Source: Sphingomonadales bacterium
GTDB lineage: Bacteria; Pseudomonadota; Alphaproteobacteria; Sphingomonadales; Sphingomonadaceae
Assembly: GCA_004292705.1 (NCBI GenBank)
Contig: RDXA01000159.1
Span: 1-5,778 of the forward strand
Length of the DNA: 5,778 bases
Direction: 5' to 3'
The translations under genes and the position numbers were made by a program. Positions within the stretch are counted from its first letter, which is position 1. Each line of letters begins with the position of its first letter. Under the pieces are notes generated by a model. The model was not told the origin of the DNA. It ran no database searches and saw only the letters and a list, made by a program, of their open reading frames with translations. This document shows, one piece after another, positions 1-4,943 of this stretch.

Positions 1-147
1 AGCGCGGCGATAAAGCTGAAGCTCGGAGGTATAGTTGGGGCAGTGATTGCGCTCGCAACGGTCCTCGCTGCGATTTTTGCAGGTCTGGCGGTGGACTGGG
101 AGCGCTATTCAGACAACCCGAAAATTGAGAACAGCGCCCCAAAGTAA
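1..147 (+). CDS. Unidentified membrane protein, C-terminal 48 residues (5' end outside window)
   Basis: An open frame enters from the left edge and stops at TAA (145-147). It encodes 48 residues: a short basic segment, a hydrophobic stretch of about 22 residues rich in G, A, V, I and L (roughly residues 8-29), then a polar tail ending NSAPK. This looks like one transmembrane helix with a short soluble C-terminus. No ATG lies in frame inside the window, so the start must be upstream. The stop lies 2 bases from the stop codon of the convergent nrdB, leaving no room for a separate terminator. I cannot assign a family. The frame is short, so coding status rests on the clean hydrophobic pattern and the exact fit against nrdB. 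Confidence 0.55.
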   Translation, partial: SAAIKLKLGGIVGAVIALATVLAAIFAGLAVDWERYSDNPKIENSAPK

Positions 148-149
148 CT

Positions 150-1196
150 TCACTCCGCCGCCTGCACCCCAAACAACCCAGCCTCAGCCACCACCCCATC
201 ATCCTCATTAACCGCCTTGGCCTTCTGCCGCTTATCAAAGCTCGACCACACGGTGTTCCAATCCCCCCGCGTCGCGCCCTTTGAATACTCCGTCGCGCGC
301 GTCTCGAAGAAGTTCGCGTGCTCAACGCCATTCAGCAGCGGCGCCAACCACGGCAGGGGATGTTCTTCGATCATGTAGATTTCCTGCAGGCCGAGCTGCT
401 TCAGGCGCCAGTCGGCGATGTAGCGGATGTAGCGCTTGATCTCCTTGGCGCTCATGCCGTTGATCGGGCCCATTTCGAAGGCGAGGTCGATGAAGTTGTC
501 TTCCAGACGCACGGTCTTCTGGCAGATGTCGATCAGGTCTTCCTTCACCGCCTTGGTGAGGCACTGGCGTTCTTCGCAGAAGGTGTGGAACAGCTTGATG
601 ATGCCTTCGCAGTGCAGCGATTCGTCGCGCACCGACCAGCTGACGATCTGGCCCATGCCCTTCATCTTGTTGTAGCGCGGGAAGTTCATCAGCATCGCGA
701 AGCTGGCGAAGAGTTGCAGCCCCTCGGTGAAGCCGCCGAAGGCAGCGAGGGTGCGGGCGATGTCTTCATCGGTGTCGACCCCGAACTGGTTCAGGAAATC
801 GTGCTTGTCCTTCATTTCCTCGTATTCGAGGAAGGCGCTGTATTCGCTTTCGGGCATGCCGATTGTGTCGAGCAGGTGCGAATAGGCCGCGATGTGCACC
901 GTCTCCATGTTGGAGAAGGCGGCGAGCATCATCTTCACTTCGGTGGGCTTGAACACCCGGCCGTAGTTTTCGTGATAGCAGTTCTGCACCTCGACATCGG
1001 CCTGGGTGAAGAAGCGGAAGATCTGGGTGAGCAGGTTGCGCTCGTTCTCGGTGATCTTCTGCGCCCAGTCGCGGCAATCTTCGCCCAGCGGCACTTCTTC
1101 GGGCATCCAGTGGATCTGCTGCTGGCGCTTCCAGAAGTCATAGGCCCAGGGGTACTGGAAGGGCTTGTAGGTATTGCGGGCTTCGAGCAGCGACAT
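150..1196 (-). CDS. nrdB: Class I ribonucleotide reductase, small (radical-generating, beta) subunit NrdB
   Basis: NrdB houses the diiron-tyrosyl cofactor of class I ribonucleotide reductase and passes a radical to NrdA for reduction of ribonucleoside diphosphates in the cytosol. The 348-residue protein is a normal length for the family. By spacing against E. coli R2, the metal ligands are D67, E98, H101, E158, E192 and H195, and the radical tyrosine is Y105 (E. coli D84, E115, H118, E204, E238, H241, Y122). W30 and D191 match the radical-relay pair W48 and D237. Y304, in the motif TEYSKG, matches the tail tyrosine Y356 of E. coli and Y370 of mouse. The C-terminal tail after it should dock onto NrdA. 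The ATG is preceded by AGGAG (1206-1210) with a 9-nt spacer, which fixes the start. It is the last gene of the minus-strand cluster, separated from nrdA by 954 bases holding three small membrane-protein genes. There is no N-terminal ATP-cone. Confidence 0.98.
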   Translation of the reverse strand: MSLLEARNTYKPFQYPWAYDFWKRQQQIHWMPEEVPLGEDCRDWAQKITENERNLLTQIFRFFTQADVEVQNCYHENYGRVFKPTEVKMMLAAFSNMETVHIAAYSHLLDTIGMPESEYSAFLEYEEMKDKHDFLNQFGVDTDEDIARTLAAFGGFTEGLQLFASFAMLMNFPRYNKMKGMGQIVSWSVRDESLHCEGIIKLFHTFCEERQCLTKAVKEDLIDICQKTVRLEDNFIDLAFEMGPINGMSAKEIKRYIRYIADWRLKQLGLQEIYMIEEHPLPWLAPLLNGVEHANFFETRATEYSKGATRGDWNTVWSSFDKRQKAKAVNEDDGVVAEAGLFGVQAAE

Positions 1197-1233
1197 GGGC
1201 GGATACTCCTGTGGGTGTTCTTGTATAACAGAT

Positions 1234-1250
1234 ACGGGCGGCAGGCCCGT
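1234..1250 (-). promoter_or_regulatory. Small hairpin in the leader just upstream of nrdB
   Basis: A perfect 6-bp inverted repeat (ACGGGC and GCCCGT, loop of 5) lies in the 60-base gap between the 62-codon gene and nrdB. No T-run follows on the minus strand, so it is not a classical intrinsic terminator. An A/T-rich TTATAC hexamer follows, but no convincing -35 element was found. It could act as an RNA-processing or stability element that sets the nrdB level separately from the upstream genes. That role is inference; only the dyad is seen. Confidence 0.3.
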
Positions 1251-1256
1251 GCGGAT

Positions 1257-1445
1257 TCACTTGTTCCAGTAGGCGACGAGGACGATCAGGCAGAACGGCA
1301 CGAACATCGATATCATCGCGACGTGGATCATCGCGGCATTGTGCGAGTGGCCGGGCACGTCGCGCTTGAGTTCGCGCGCGGCCGAGATCCCGAACCAGAT
1401 GCTGACGGCCAGTCCGAGCAATGCGGCGGCGACGGGTACGTTCAT
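1257..1445 (-). CDS. Hypothetical small membrane protein, 62 aa, two predicted helices
   Basis: I do not recognise a family. The protein starts MNVPVAAALL and has two hydrophobic segments, about residues 3-22 and 38-59. They are joined by a short charged loop containing RELKRDV and then the histidine-bearing stretch PGHSHN. The C-terminus is YWNK. The start at the ATG (1443-1445) is chosen because the frame upstream of it reads as low-hydrophobicity, non-protein-like sequence. GGAAGGA motifs lie upstream at spacings of 1 nt and 10 nt, and the 10-nt one (1456-1460) is the usable ribosome binding site. It lies 64 bases after the 43-codon gene and 60 bases before nrdB on the same strand, so co-transcription with nrdAB is likely. 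The loop histidines could bind metal or haem, but nothing else supports that. Confidence 0.8.
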   Translation of the reverse strand: MNVPVAAALLGLAVSIWFGISAARELKRDVPGHSHNAAMIHVAMISMFVPFCLIVLVAYWNK

Positions 1446-1509
1446 GTCCTTCCAGTCCTTCCCGCCCGACTTGCCACCGGGCCTGTTGTCTCTCGTGGCG
1501 CGTCCTGCG

Positions 1510-1641
1510 TCATGCGAAGAAGCGGTAGATTTCGCTGCCGAAATCCTTGAGCTGGGGGTAGAGCACCCAGACCACCACAACCAATAGGGCGAGCAGCGCC
1601 CAGCGGATCCAGGCGGGGCGGGCAGGTTTGATCTCGGTCAT
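1510..1641 (-). CDS. Small single-pass membrane protein, 43 aa
   Basis: This gene is short enough to be missed by ordinary length cut-offs. It encodes 43 residues: a basic, proline-containing N-terminus (MTEIKPARPAWIRW), one strongly hydrophobic helix at about residues 14-28 with four consecutive valines, and an amphipathic C-terminus ending YRFFA. Three signs support it. AGGAG (1651-1655) lies 9 nt before the ATG, inside the 3' end of the preceding gene. The ATG overlaps the preceding stop in an ATGA arrangement (1638-1641), typical of translational coupling. The hydrophobic pattern is also coherent. By the positive-inside rule the N-terminus is probably cytoplasmic. No known family is recognised. 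It may be a partner of the 159-residue protein encoded just upstream. Confidence 0.75.
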   Translation of the reverse strand: MTEIKPARPAWIRWALLALLVVVVWVLYPQLKDFGSEIYRFFA

Positions 1642-2117
1642 GCCTCTGCTCTCCTGATGATGTGACGCACAGCCAGAATGGCGAGCGCAACGGTCAACCC
1701 TATCAGCGCCAGTATCGTCACGGCGACGAAGACCAGCACGCCGTCCGGCGGAACGACACCAGCGACCAGTGACGTCGCATTGCCGAGTGCCCGTCCGATG
1801 CCGGTCGCGACGCTAAAGGCGCTCCCGGCAAAGGCGATCAGCCCGAACAGCGTGATCGCCGTGCGCCAAATCGCGCCGCCGACCCGCTGCCCCAGCCACC
1901 CCAGCACCAGCGCGGCGAGGGTGACCAGGAAGCCGATGAAGGCGACCCGCACCGTGACCAGCAGTTCCTGCCGGGCGGGATCGGGCATCGCGCTCCACAC
2001 CTGGCCGAGGAACTGGAGCACGCCGAGCGTCATCACCCCCGCCCCGGCGACGCAGGCCGACAGCGGGCGTAGTGCCCCCGCCATGCCTGCATCGTCATCA
2101 CCGGTCTTGTCCACCAT
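1638..2117 (-). CDS. Hypothetical integral membrane protein, 159 aa, four predicted helices
   Basis: I do not recognise a family. From the chosen start the protein begins with an acidic segment (MVDKTGDDDAG), followed by four hydrophobic segments at about residues 19-41, 54-77, 86-107 and 126-150. The C-terminus is basic (RHIIRRAEA), suggesting that both ends face the cytoplasm. The start is the ATG at 2115-2117 because AGGGGA (2125-2130) lies 7 nt upstream. A GTG at 2144 is in frame and would add nine residues, but no good ribosome binding site precedes it. It begins 33 bases after the nrdA stop on the same strand and its stop overlaps the next start (ATGA), so it sits inside the nrd transcript. 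No catalytic motif or cysteine pair is visible. Confidence 0.85.
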   Translation of the reverse strand: MVDKTGDDDAGMAGALRPLSACVAGAGVMTLGVLQFLGQVWSAMPDPARQELLVTVRVAFIGFLVTLAALVLGWLGQRVGGAIWRTAITLFGLIAFAGSAFSVATGIGRALGNATSLVAGVVPPDGVLVFVAVTILALIGLTVALAILAVRHIIRRAEA

Positions 2118-2150
2118 GCCCAAGTCCCCTGGCACCCTTGGCACCTCTGC

Positions 2151-4178
2151 CTACTGGCAGCTCAGGCATTCCTCGTAATCGGTCTGTTCGCCATTGGCCG
2201 AGAGCTCGATCTTGGCGAGTTCCGAGGTGTTGTCCGCCTCCACCCCGCCGACGAAACCGGCGCGCTGCACGCTCTTGGAGCGGAGATAGTAGAGCGACTT
2301 GATGCCGCGCTCCCACGCCTGATAGTGCAGCATCATCAGATCCCACTTGTCGACATCGGCCGGGATGAACAGGTTCAGCGACTGGGCCTGATCGATATAG
2401 GGCGTGCGGTCAGCGGCGAATTCGAGCAGCCAGCGCTGGTCGATCTCGAAGCTGGTCTTGAAGGTCGCCTTTTCCTCCACGGTGAGGAAGTCGAGGTGCT
2501 GGACGCTGCCGCCCCGCTCGAGGATCGAGTTCCAGACGTTGGTCGAGTTCTTGGCCTTCTTGTCGAGCAGTTTCTCAAGATACGGGTTCTTGACGATGAA
2601 GCTGCCCGACAGGGTCTTGTGGGTGTAGATATTGGCCGGGATCGGCTCGATGCAGGCGCTGGTGCCGCCGCAGATGATGCTGATCGACGCGGTCGGCGCG
2701 ATCGCCATCTTGCAGCTGAAGCGCTCCATCGCGCCCATATCGGCAGCGTCAGGGCAAGGGCCCCGCTCCTGTGCCAGCAGCATCGAGGCCTCGCACGCCT
2801 TGGCGTGGATGTGCTTGAACATCTGGAGGTTCAGCGCCTTGGCCATCGCGCTTTCGAAGGCGACGCCCTTTTGCTGCAAGTACGAGTGGAAGCCCATCAC
2901 CCCGAGGCCGACGCTGCGTTCGCGCTCGGCCGAATACTTGGCGCGGGCCATCTCGTCCGGCGCGCGGTCGATATAGTCCTGCAGCACGTTGTCGAGGAAG
3001 CGCATCACGTCCTCGATGAACTGCTTGTCGCCCTTCCACTCTTCCCAGGTTTCGAGGTTGAGCGAGGAGAGGCAGCACACAGCCGTGCGGTCATTGCCCA
3101 GGTGGTCGATCCCGGTCGGCAGGGTGATTTCCGAGCACAGGTTCGAGGTCGAAACTTTGAGGCCGAGATCGCGGTGATGCTTGGGCATCATGCGGTTCAC
3201 GGTGTCGTTGAAGACGATGTAGGGCTCGCCGGTGGCCAGCCGGGTTTCGACCAGCTTCTGGAACAGCGAACGCGCATCAACCTTGCCGCGCACCGAACCG
3301 TCGCGGGGCGACTTCAGCTCGAACTCGGCCCCGTCGCGCACCGCAGCCATGAACTCGTCGGTGACGAGCACGCCGTGGTGGAGGTTCAGCGCCTTGCGGT
3401 TGAAGTCGCCGCTGGGCTTGCGGATTTCGAGGAACTCCTCGATTTCGGGGTGCGAGATGTCGAGATAGCAGGCGGCAGACCCACGCCGCAGGCTCCCCTG
3501 CGAAATCGCCAGCGTCAGGCTGTCCATCACGCGCACGAAGGGAATGATCCCGCTGGTCTTGCCGTTGAGCCCCACCGGCTCACCGATGCCGCGCACGCCG
3601 CCCCAATAGGTGCCGATCCCGCCGCCCTTCGACGCCAGCCACACGTTTTCATTCCACGTGCCGACAATCCCTTCGAGGCTGTCCTCGACCGAGTTCAGGT
3701 AGCACGAAATCGGCAGGCCGCGATTGGTGCCGCCGTTTGACAGCACCGGGGTCGCAGGCATGAACCACAGGTTCGAGATGTAGTCATACAGCCGCTGGGC
3801 GTGGTCCTGATCGTCGGCATAGGCATCGGCCACGCGGGCGAAGAGATCCTGATAGGTCTCACCGGGCAGCAGGTAACGGTCGGTCAGGGTTTCCTTGCCG
3901 AAATCGGTGAGGCGCGCATCGCGCGACGCGTCGGTAACGACCTTGAAGCGGCGATCATTGACCTTCTTGCTGTCGGGCACTGCCGCCTTGGCGACTTCCG
4001 CCATCGCACCCGCCAGTGCCTCGCCCGCCTTGGCGGCGATCAGCGCATCGGAACCGGCATCGGTCGTCTTCATGGTCACTGCCTTTTCATTGTTGGCTTC
4101 GGCGGGTGCGGCAAGCGTGCCTGCATCCAGTTCGTTGGTCACATCTTCCGGCACGTTGTCGCTCGCCTTGAAATCCAT
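2151..4178 (-). CDS. nrdA: Class I ribonucleotide reductase, large (catalytic, alpha) subunit NrdA
   Basis: NrdA carries the active site that reduces ribonucleoside diphosphates to deoxyribonucleotides, with NrdB as radical donor. In the 675-residue protein, C159 (in LPISCYL) and C368 (in AVCCLSSLNL) form the redox pair matching E. coli C225 and C462. N346, C348 and E350 (NLCSEI) match N437, C439 and E441. PTASIS at 495-500 is the substrate-phosphate loop. Y630-Y631 (SLYYLRS) match the radical-relay pair Y730-Y731. C671 and C674 near the C-terminus are the shuttle cysteines that thioredoxin or glutaredoxin reduces. Residues 1 to about 70 are alanine-rich and low-complexity, with no recognisable ATP-cone, so the protein is shorter than the 761-residue E. 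coli enzyme. The first ATG has AAGGGG with a 6-nt spacer. A second candidate is M36, with AAGG about 8 nt upstream. It heads the minus-strand cluster that ends with nrdB. Confidence 0.98.
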   Translation of the reverse strand: MDFKASDNVPEDVTNELDAGTLAAPAEANNEKAVTMKTTDAGSDALIAAKAGEALAGAMAEVAKAAVPDSKKVNDRRFKVVTDASRDARLTDFGKETLTDRYLLPGETYQDLFARVADAYADDQDHAQRLYDYISNLWFMPATPVLSNGGTNRGLPISCYLNSVEDSLEGIVGTWNENVWLASKGGGIGTYWGGVRGIGEPVGLNGKTSGIIPFVRVMDSLTLAISQGSLRRGSAACYLDISHPEIEEFLEIRKPSGDFNRKALNLHHGVLVTDEFMAAVRDGAEFELKSPRDGSVRGKVDARSLFQKLVETRLATGEPYIVFNDTVNRMMPKHHRDLGLKVSTSNLCSEITLPTGIDHLGNDRTAVCCLSSLNLETWEEWKGDKQFIEDVMRFLDNVLQDYIDRAPDEMARAKYSAERERSVGLGVMGFHSYLQQKGVAFESAMAKALNLQMFKHIHAKACEASMLLAQERGPCPDAADMGAMERFSCKMAIAPTASISIICGGTSACIEPIPANIYTHKTLSGSFIVKNPYLEKLLDKKAKNSTNVWNSILERGGSVQHLDFLTVEEKATFKTSFEIDQRWLLEFAADRTPYIDQAQSLNLFIPADVDKWDLMMLHYQAWERGIKSLYYLRSKSVQRAGFVGGVEADNTSELAKIELSANGEQTDYEECLSCQ

Positions 4179-4240
4179 CTGAAGCCCCTTTTGTCCCCCG
4201 AATCGGCACAGTGGCGCAAGGGGCCATGTTCCAATTCTGT

Positions 4241-4270
4241 TCTATACCGGTTGGTCCACAGACTTGCCAA
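4241..4270 (-). promoter_or_regulatory. Candidate proximal nrdA promoter
   Basis: On the minus strand, TTGGCA (4265-4270, 5 of 6 to the -35 consensus) is followed after 18 nt by TATAGA (4241-4246, 4 of 6 to the -10 consensus). Transcription would begin near 4234, giving a leader of about 55 nt before the nrdA ATG. The -35 element overlaps one arm of an inverted repeat (4268-4297), and the spacer contains TGGTCCACA (4252-4260), which resembles a DnaA box. Promoter hexamers are easy to find by chance; the position and the overlapping motifs make this the better of the two candidates. Confidence 0.45.
4252..4260 (+). promoter_or_regulatory. DnaA-box-like sequence inside the nrdA promoter
   Basis: TGGTCCACA matches the E. 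coli DnaA consensus TTATCCACA at 7 of 9 positions. It matches the Caulobacter G-box TGATCCACA, recalled from memory, at 8 of 9. It sits between the -35 and -10 hexamers of the proximal nrdA promoter, where bound DnaA could repress or tune transcription. DnaA control of nrdAB is established in E. coli; here it is inference from one site. Confidence 0.3.
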
Positions 4271-4297
4271 CAGGCTACCCCCATTCCGGGCCTGTTG
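4268..4297. promoter_or_regulatory. Inverted repeat overlapping the nrdA -35 element (possible operator)
   Basis: CAACAGGC (4268-4275) and GCCTGTTG (4290-4297) form a perfect 8-bp inverted repeat with a 14-bp gap. The arm centres are 22 bp apart, about two helical turns, which suits a dimeric regulator bound to one face of the DNA. The left arm overlaps the -35 hexamer of the proximal promoter. The sequence does not resemble an NrdR box. The repeat lies upstream of the predicted transcript start, so an RNA hairpin role is less likely. The regulator is unknown. Confidence 0.45.
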
Positions 4298-4428
4298 ACG
4301 CATCGGTTGATCCCATTCGCGGCGCGCGGCGGGCCCTGCCGCCAGAGCGAATCTTCCTCCATGTACCCTCTTCGGGGCGGCGGTTGATTCACCAAGGCTT
4401 GGGGGTCCGATTTGCGCCGAACCACTAG

Positions 4429-4468
4429 ATGATGAATCACCCGGGGAATCCCGTCAACGGCAGATTAA
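4429..4468 (-). promoter_or_regulatory. Candidate distal nrdA promoter with a CtrA-like site
   Basis: On the minus strand, TTGACG (4452-4457) and CATCAT (4429-4434) are spaced 17 nt apart and match the -35 and -10 consensus at 5 and 4 of 6 positions. Overlapping the -35 is TTAA, 7 nt, TTGA (4454-4468), which matches the alphaproteobacterial CtrA consensus TTAA-N7-TTAA at 7 of 8 positions. Two GANTC sites (4434-4438 and 4446-4450) fall in the spacer and at the -10 edge. If used, the leader would be about 245 nt. This is a weak call based on motif coincidence. Confidence 0.3.
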
Positions 4469-4741
4469 GCGTCCGGTTACCATATTCGGGTGTTCCCGGC
4501 CCGTCGAAGAGCCGCGACGCGTGGACCAAGCTTGAGTCGCGCGGGCCGCAAGCCCCAATTTGAATCTGTGAAGAAAAATATGGTGATTGAATCATTCGAA
4601 TCCAGCCGTGAATCTTTTGCACCGGCAAGGGTTCGAATGTTGCGCGGGAGGGCGAGTTGATACGGCAAGCCCGCATCCGCTTTCGCTGTCCGGAACCCGA
4701 ACCCTGCCGTTCGGCAAGCGCCCCCTTTGCAACCCCTTCCT

Positions 4742-4861
4742 CTCTCCCCTTGCGGGAGAGATACGAAGGCTTTGCAGCGTGCTGCCTCGCCGCAGTTGAG
4801 AATGGGCAGGCCAGAGCGATGCTCCGGCCCCCTCTCCCAACCCTCTCCCGCAAGGGGAGAG
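4742..4861. repeat. Palindromic intergenic repeat with 19-bp perfect inverted arms
   Basis: CTCTCCCCTTGCGGGAGAG (4742-4760) returns as its exact reverse complement at 4843-4861. Each arm is itself a hairpin (CTCTCCC and GGGAGAG around a 5-base loop). With gaps the similarity extends outward to about 4724 and 4871. The 82 bases between the arms hold two more dyads: GCAGC-GT-GCTGC (4774-4785) and a 9-bp stem with one mismatch around GAT (4809-4829). The CCCTCTCCC/GGGAGAGGG style is widespread in intergenic DNA of Proteobacteria and gives spurious translations such as PLPLRERVGRG. No transposase is present, so it is either a non-autonomous element or a REP-like repeat. No target-site duplication is evident. 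Confidence 0.75.
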
Positions 4862-4943
4862 GGGTAAAGGCAGCTCCCCACCCCCAAGCGGCCATTGCGG
4901 AACGTTTGCGCACGCTCCTGCACATGGCATATTGAAGCCGCCA

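Larger units (their letters stand above)
4200..4614. promoter_or_regulatory. Cluster of ten GANTC (CcrM-type) sites upstream of nrdA
   Basis: GANTC sites start at 4200, 4349, 4386, 4434, 4446, 4534, 4562, 4589, 4598 and 4610, which is ten in 415 bases. A read of the rest of the window found only three (619, 1254, 5159). In Alphaproteobacteria CcrM methylates this sequence, and the regulator GcrA uses methylated sites at promoters of cell-cycle genes. The last three sites are 9 and 12 bases apart, close to one helical turn. The sites are seen directly; regulatory use is inferred from the clustering. Confidence 0.6.
4179..4943. other. 765-base non-coding divergent region between nrdA and the phosphatase gene
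   Basis: No credible gene is found here. The frames that are open lack ribosome binding sites and sensible composition, and the two longest on the minus strand run through the palindromic repeat. Reading away from nrdA, the region holds the nrdA leader and proximal promoter (4179-4300), a GC-rich stretch with a small hairpin (GGCGG and CCGCC at 4328-4343), a distal candidate promoter with a CtrA-like site (4429-4468), an A/T-rich patch with closely spaced GANTC sites (about 4555-4620), and a palindromic repeat (4742-4861). The last 80 bases precede the phosphatase. In them, TTGCGC (4906-4911) and CATATT (4928-4933) are 16 nt apart and could be a weak promoter giving a nearly leaderless mRNA. 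Confidence 0.6.

Noticed and set aside
318..1550. A 410-codon plus-strand open frame opposite nrdB
   Set aside because: It is the antisense of nrdB and its neighbours. Long antisense frames are common in GC-rich genes, and the translation is an unbroken mix of H, V, D, E, A and L without family features.
2325..3740. A 471-codon plus-strand open frame opposite nrdA
   Set aside because: It is an antisense shadow of nrdA with the same H/V/E/R-rich composition and no ribosome binding site. nrdA in the opposite frame is unambiguous.
4209..4215. GCCACTG on the minus strand in the nrdA leader, reminiscent of a cobalamin riboswitch
   Set aside because: The B12-box (AGCCAGGAGACCTGCC style) and the other conserved segments are absent, and the reductase is class I, not B12-dependent.
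4087..4440. A 117-codon minus-strand frame covering the nrdA leader
   Set aside because: It overlaps the nrdA start in another frame, has mixed non-protein-like composition and no good ribosome binding site.
4179..4470. NrdR boxes upstream of nrdA
   Set aside because: No pair of sites resembling ACACWATATATWGTGT was found. Partial A/T-rich matches near 4420 and 1220 are too weak to call.
4620..4655. GGTTCGAA resembling a tRNA T-loop
   Set aside because: The flanking bases do not form a 5-bp T-stem, and no matching acceptor, D or anticodon arms were found.
4932..4943. TTG start for the phosphatase
   Set aside because: It would add only MKPP before a standard MTDIYLIRHGE start and lacks a ribosome binding site of its own.
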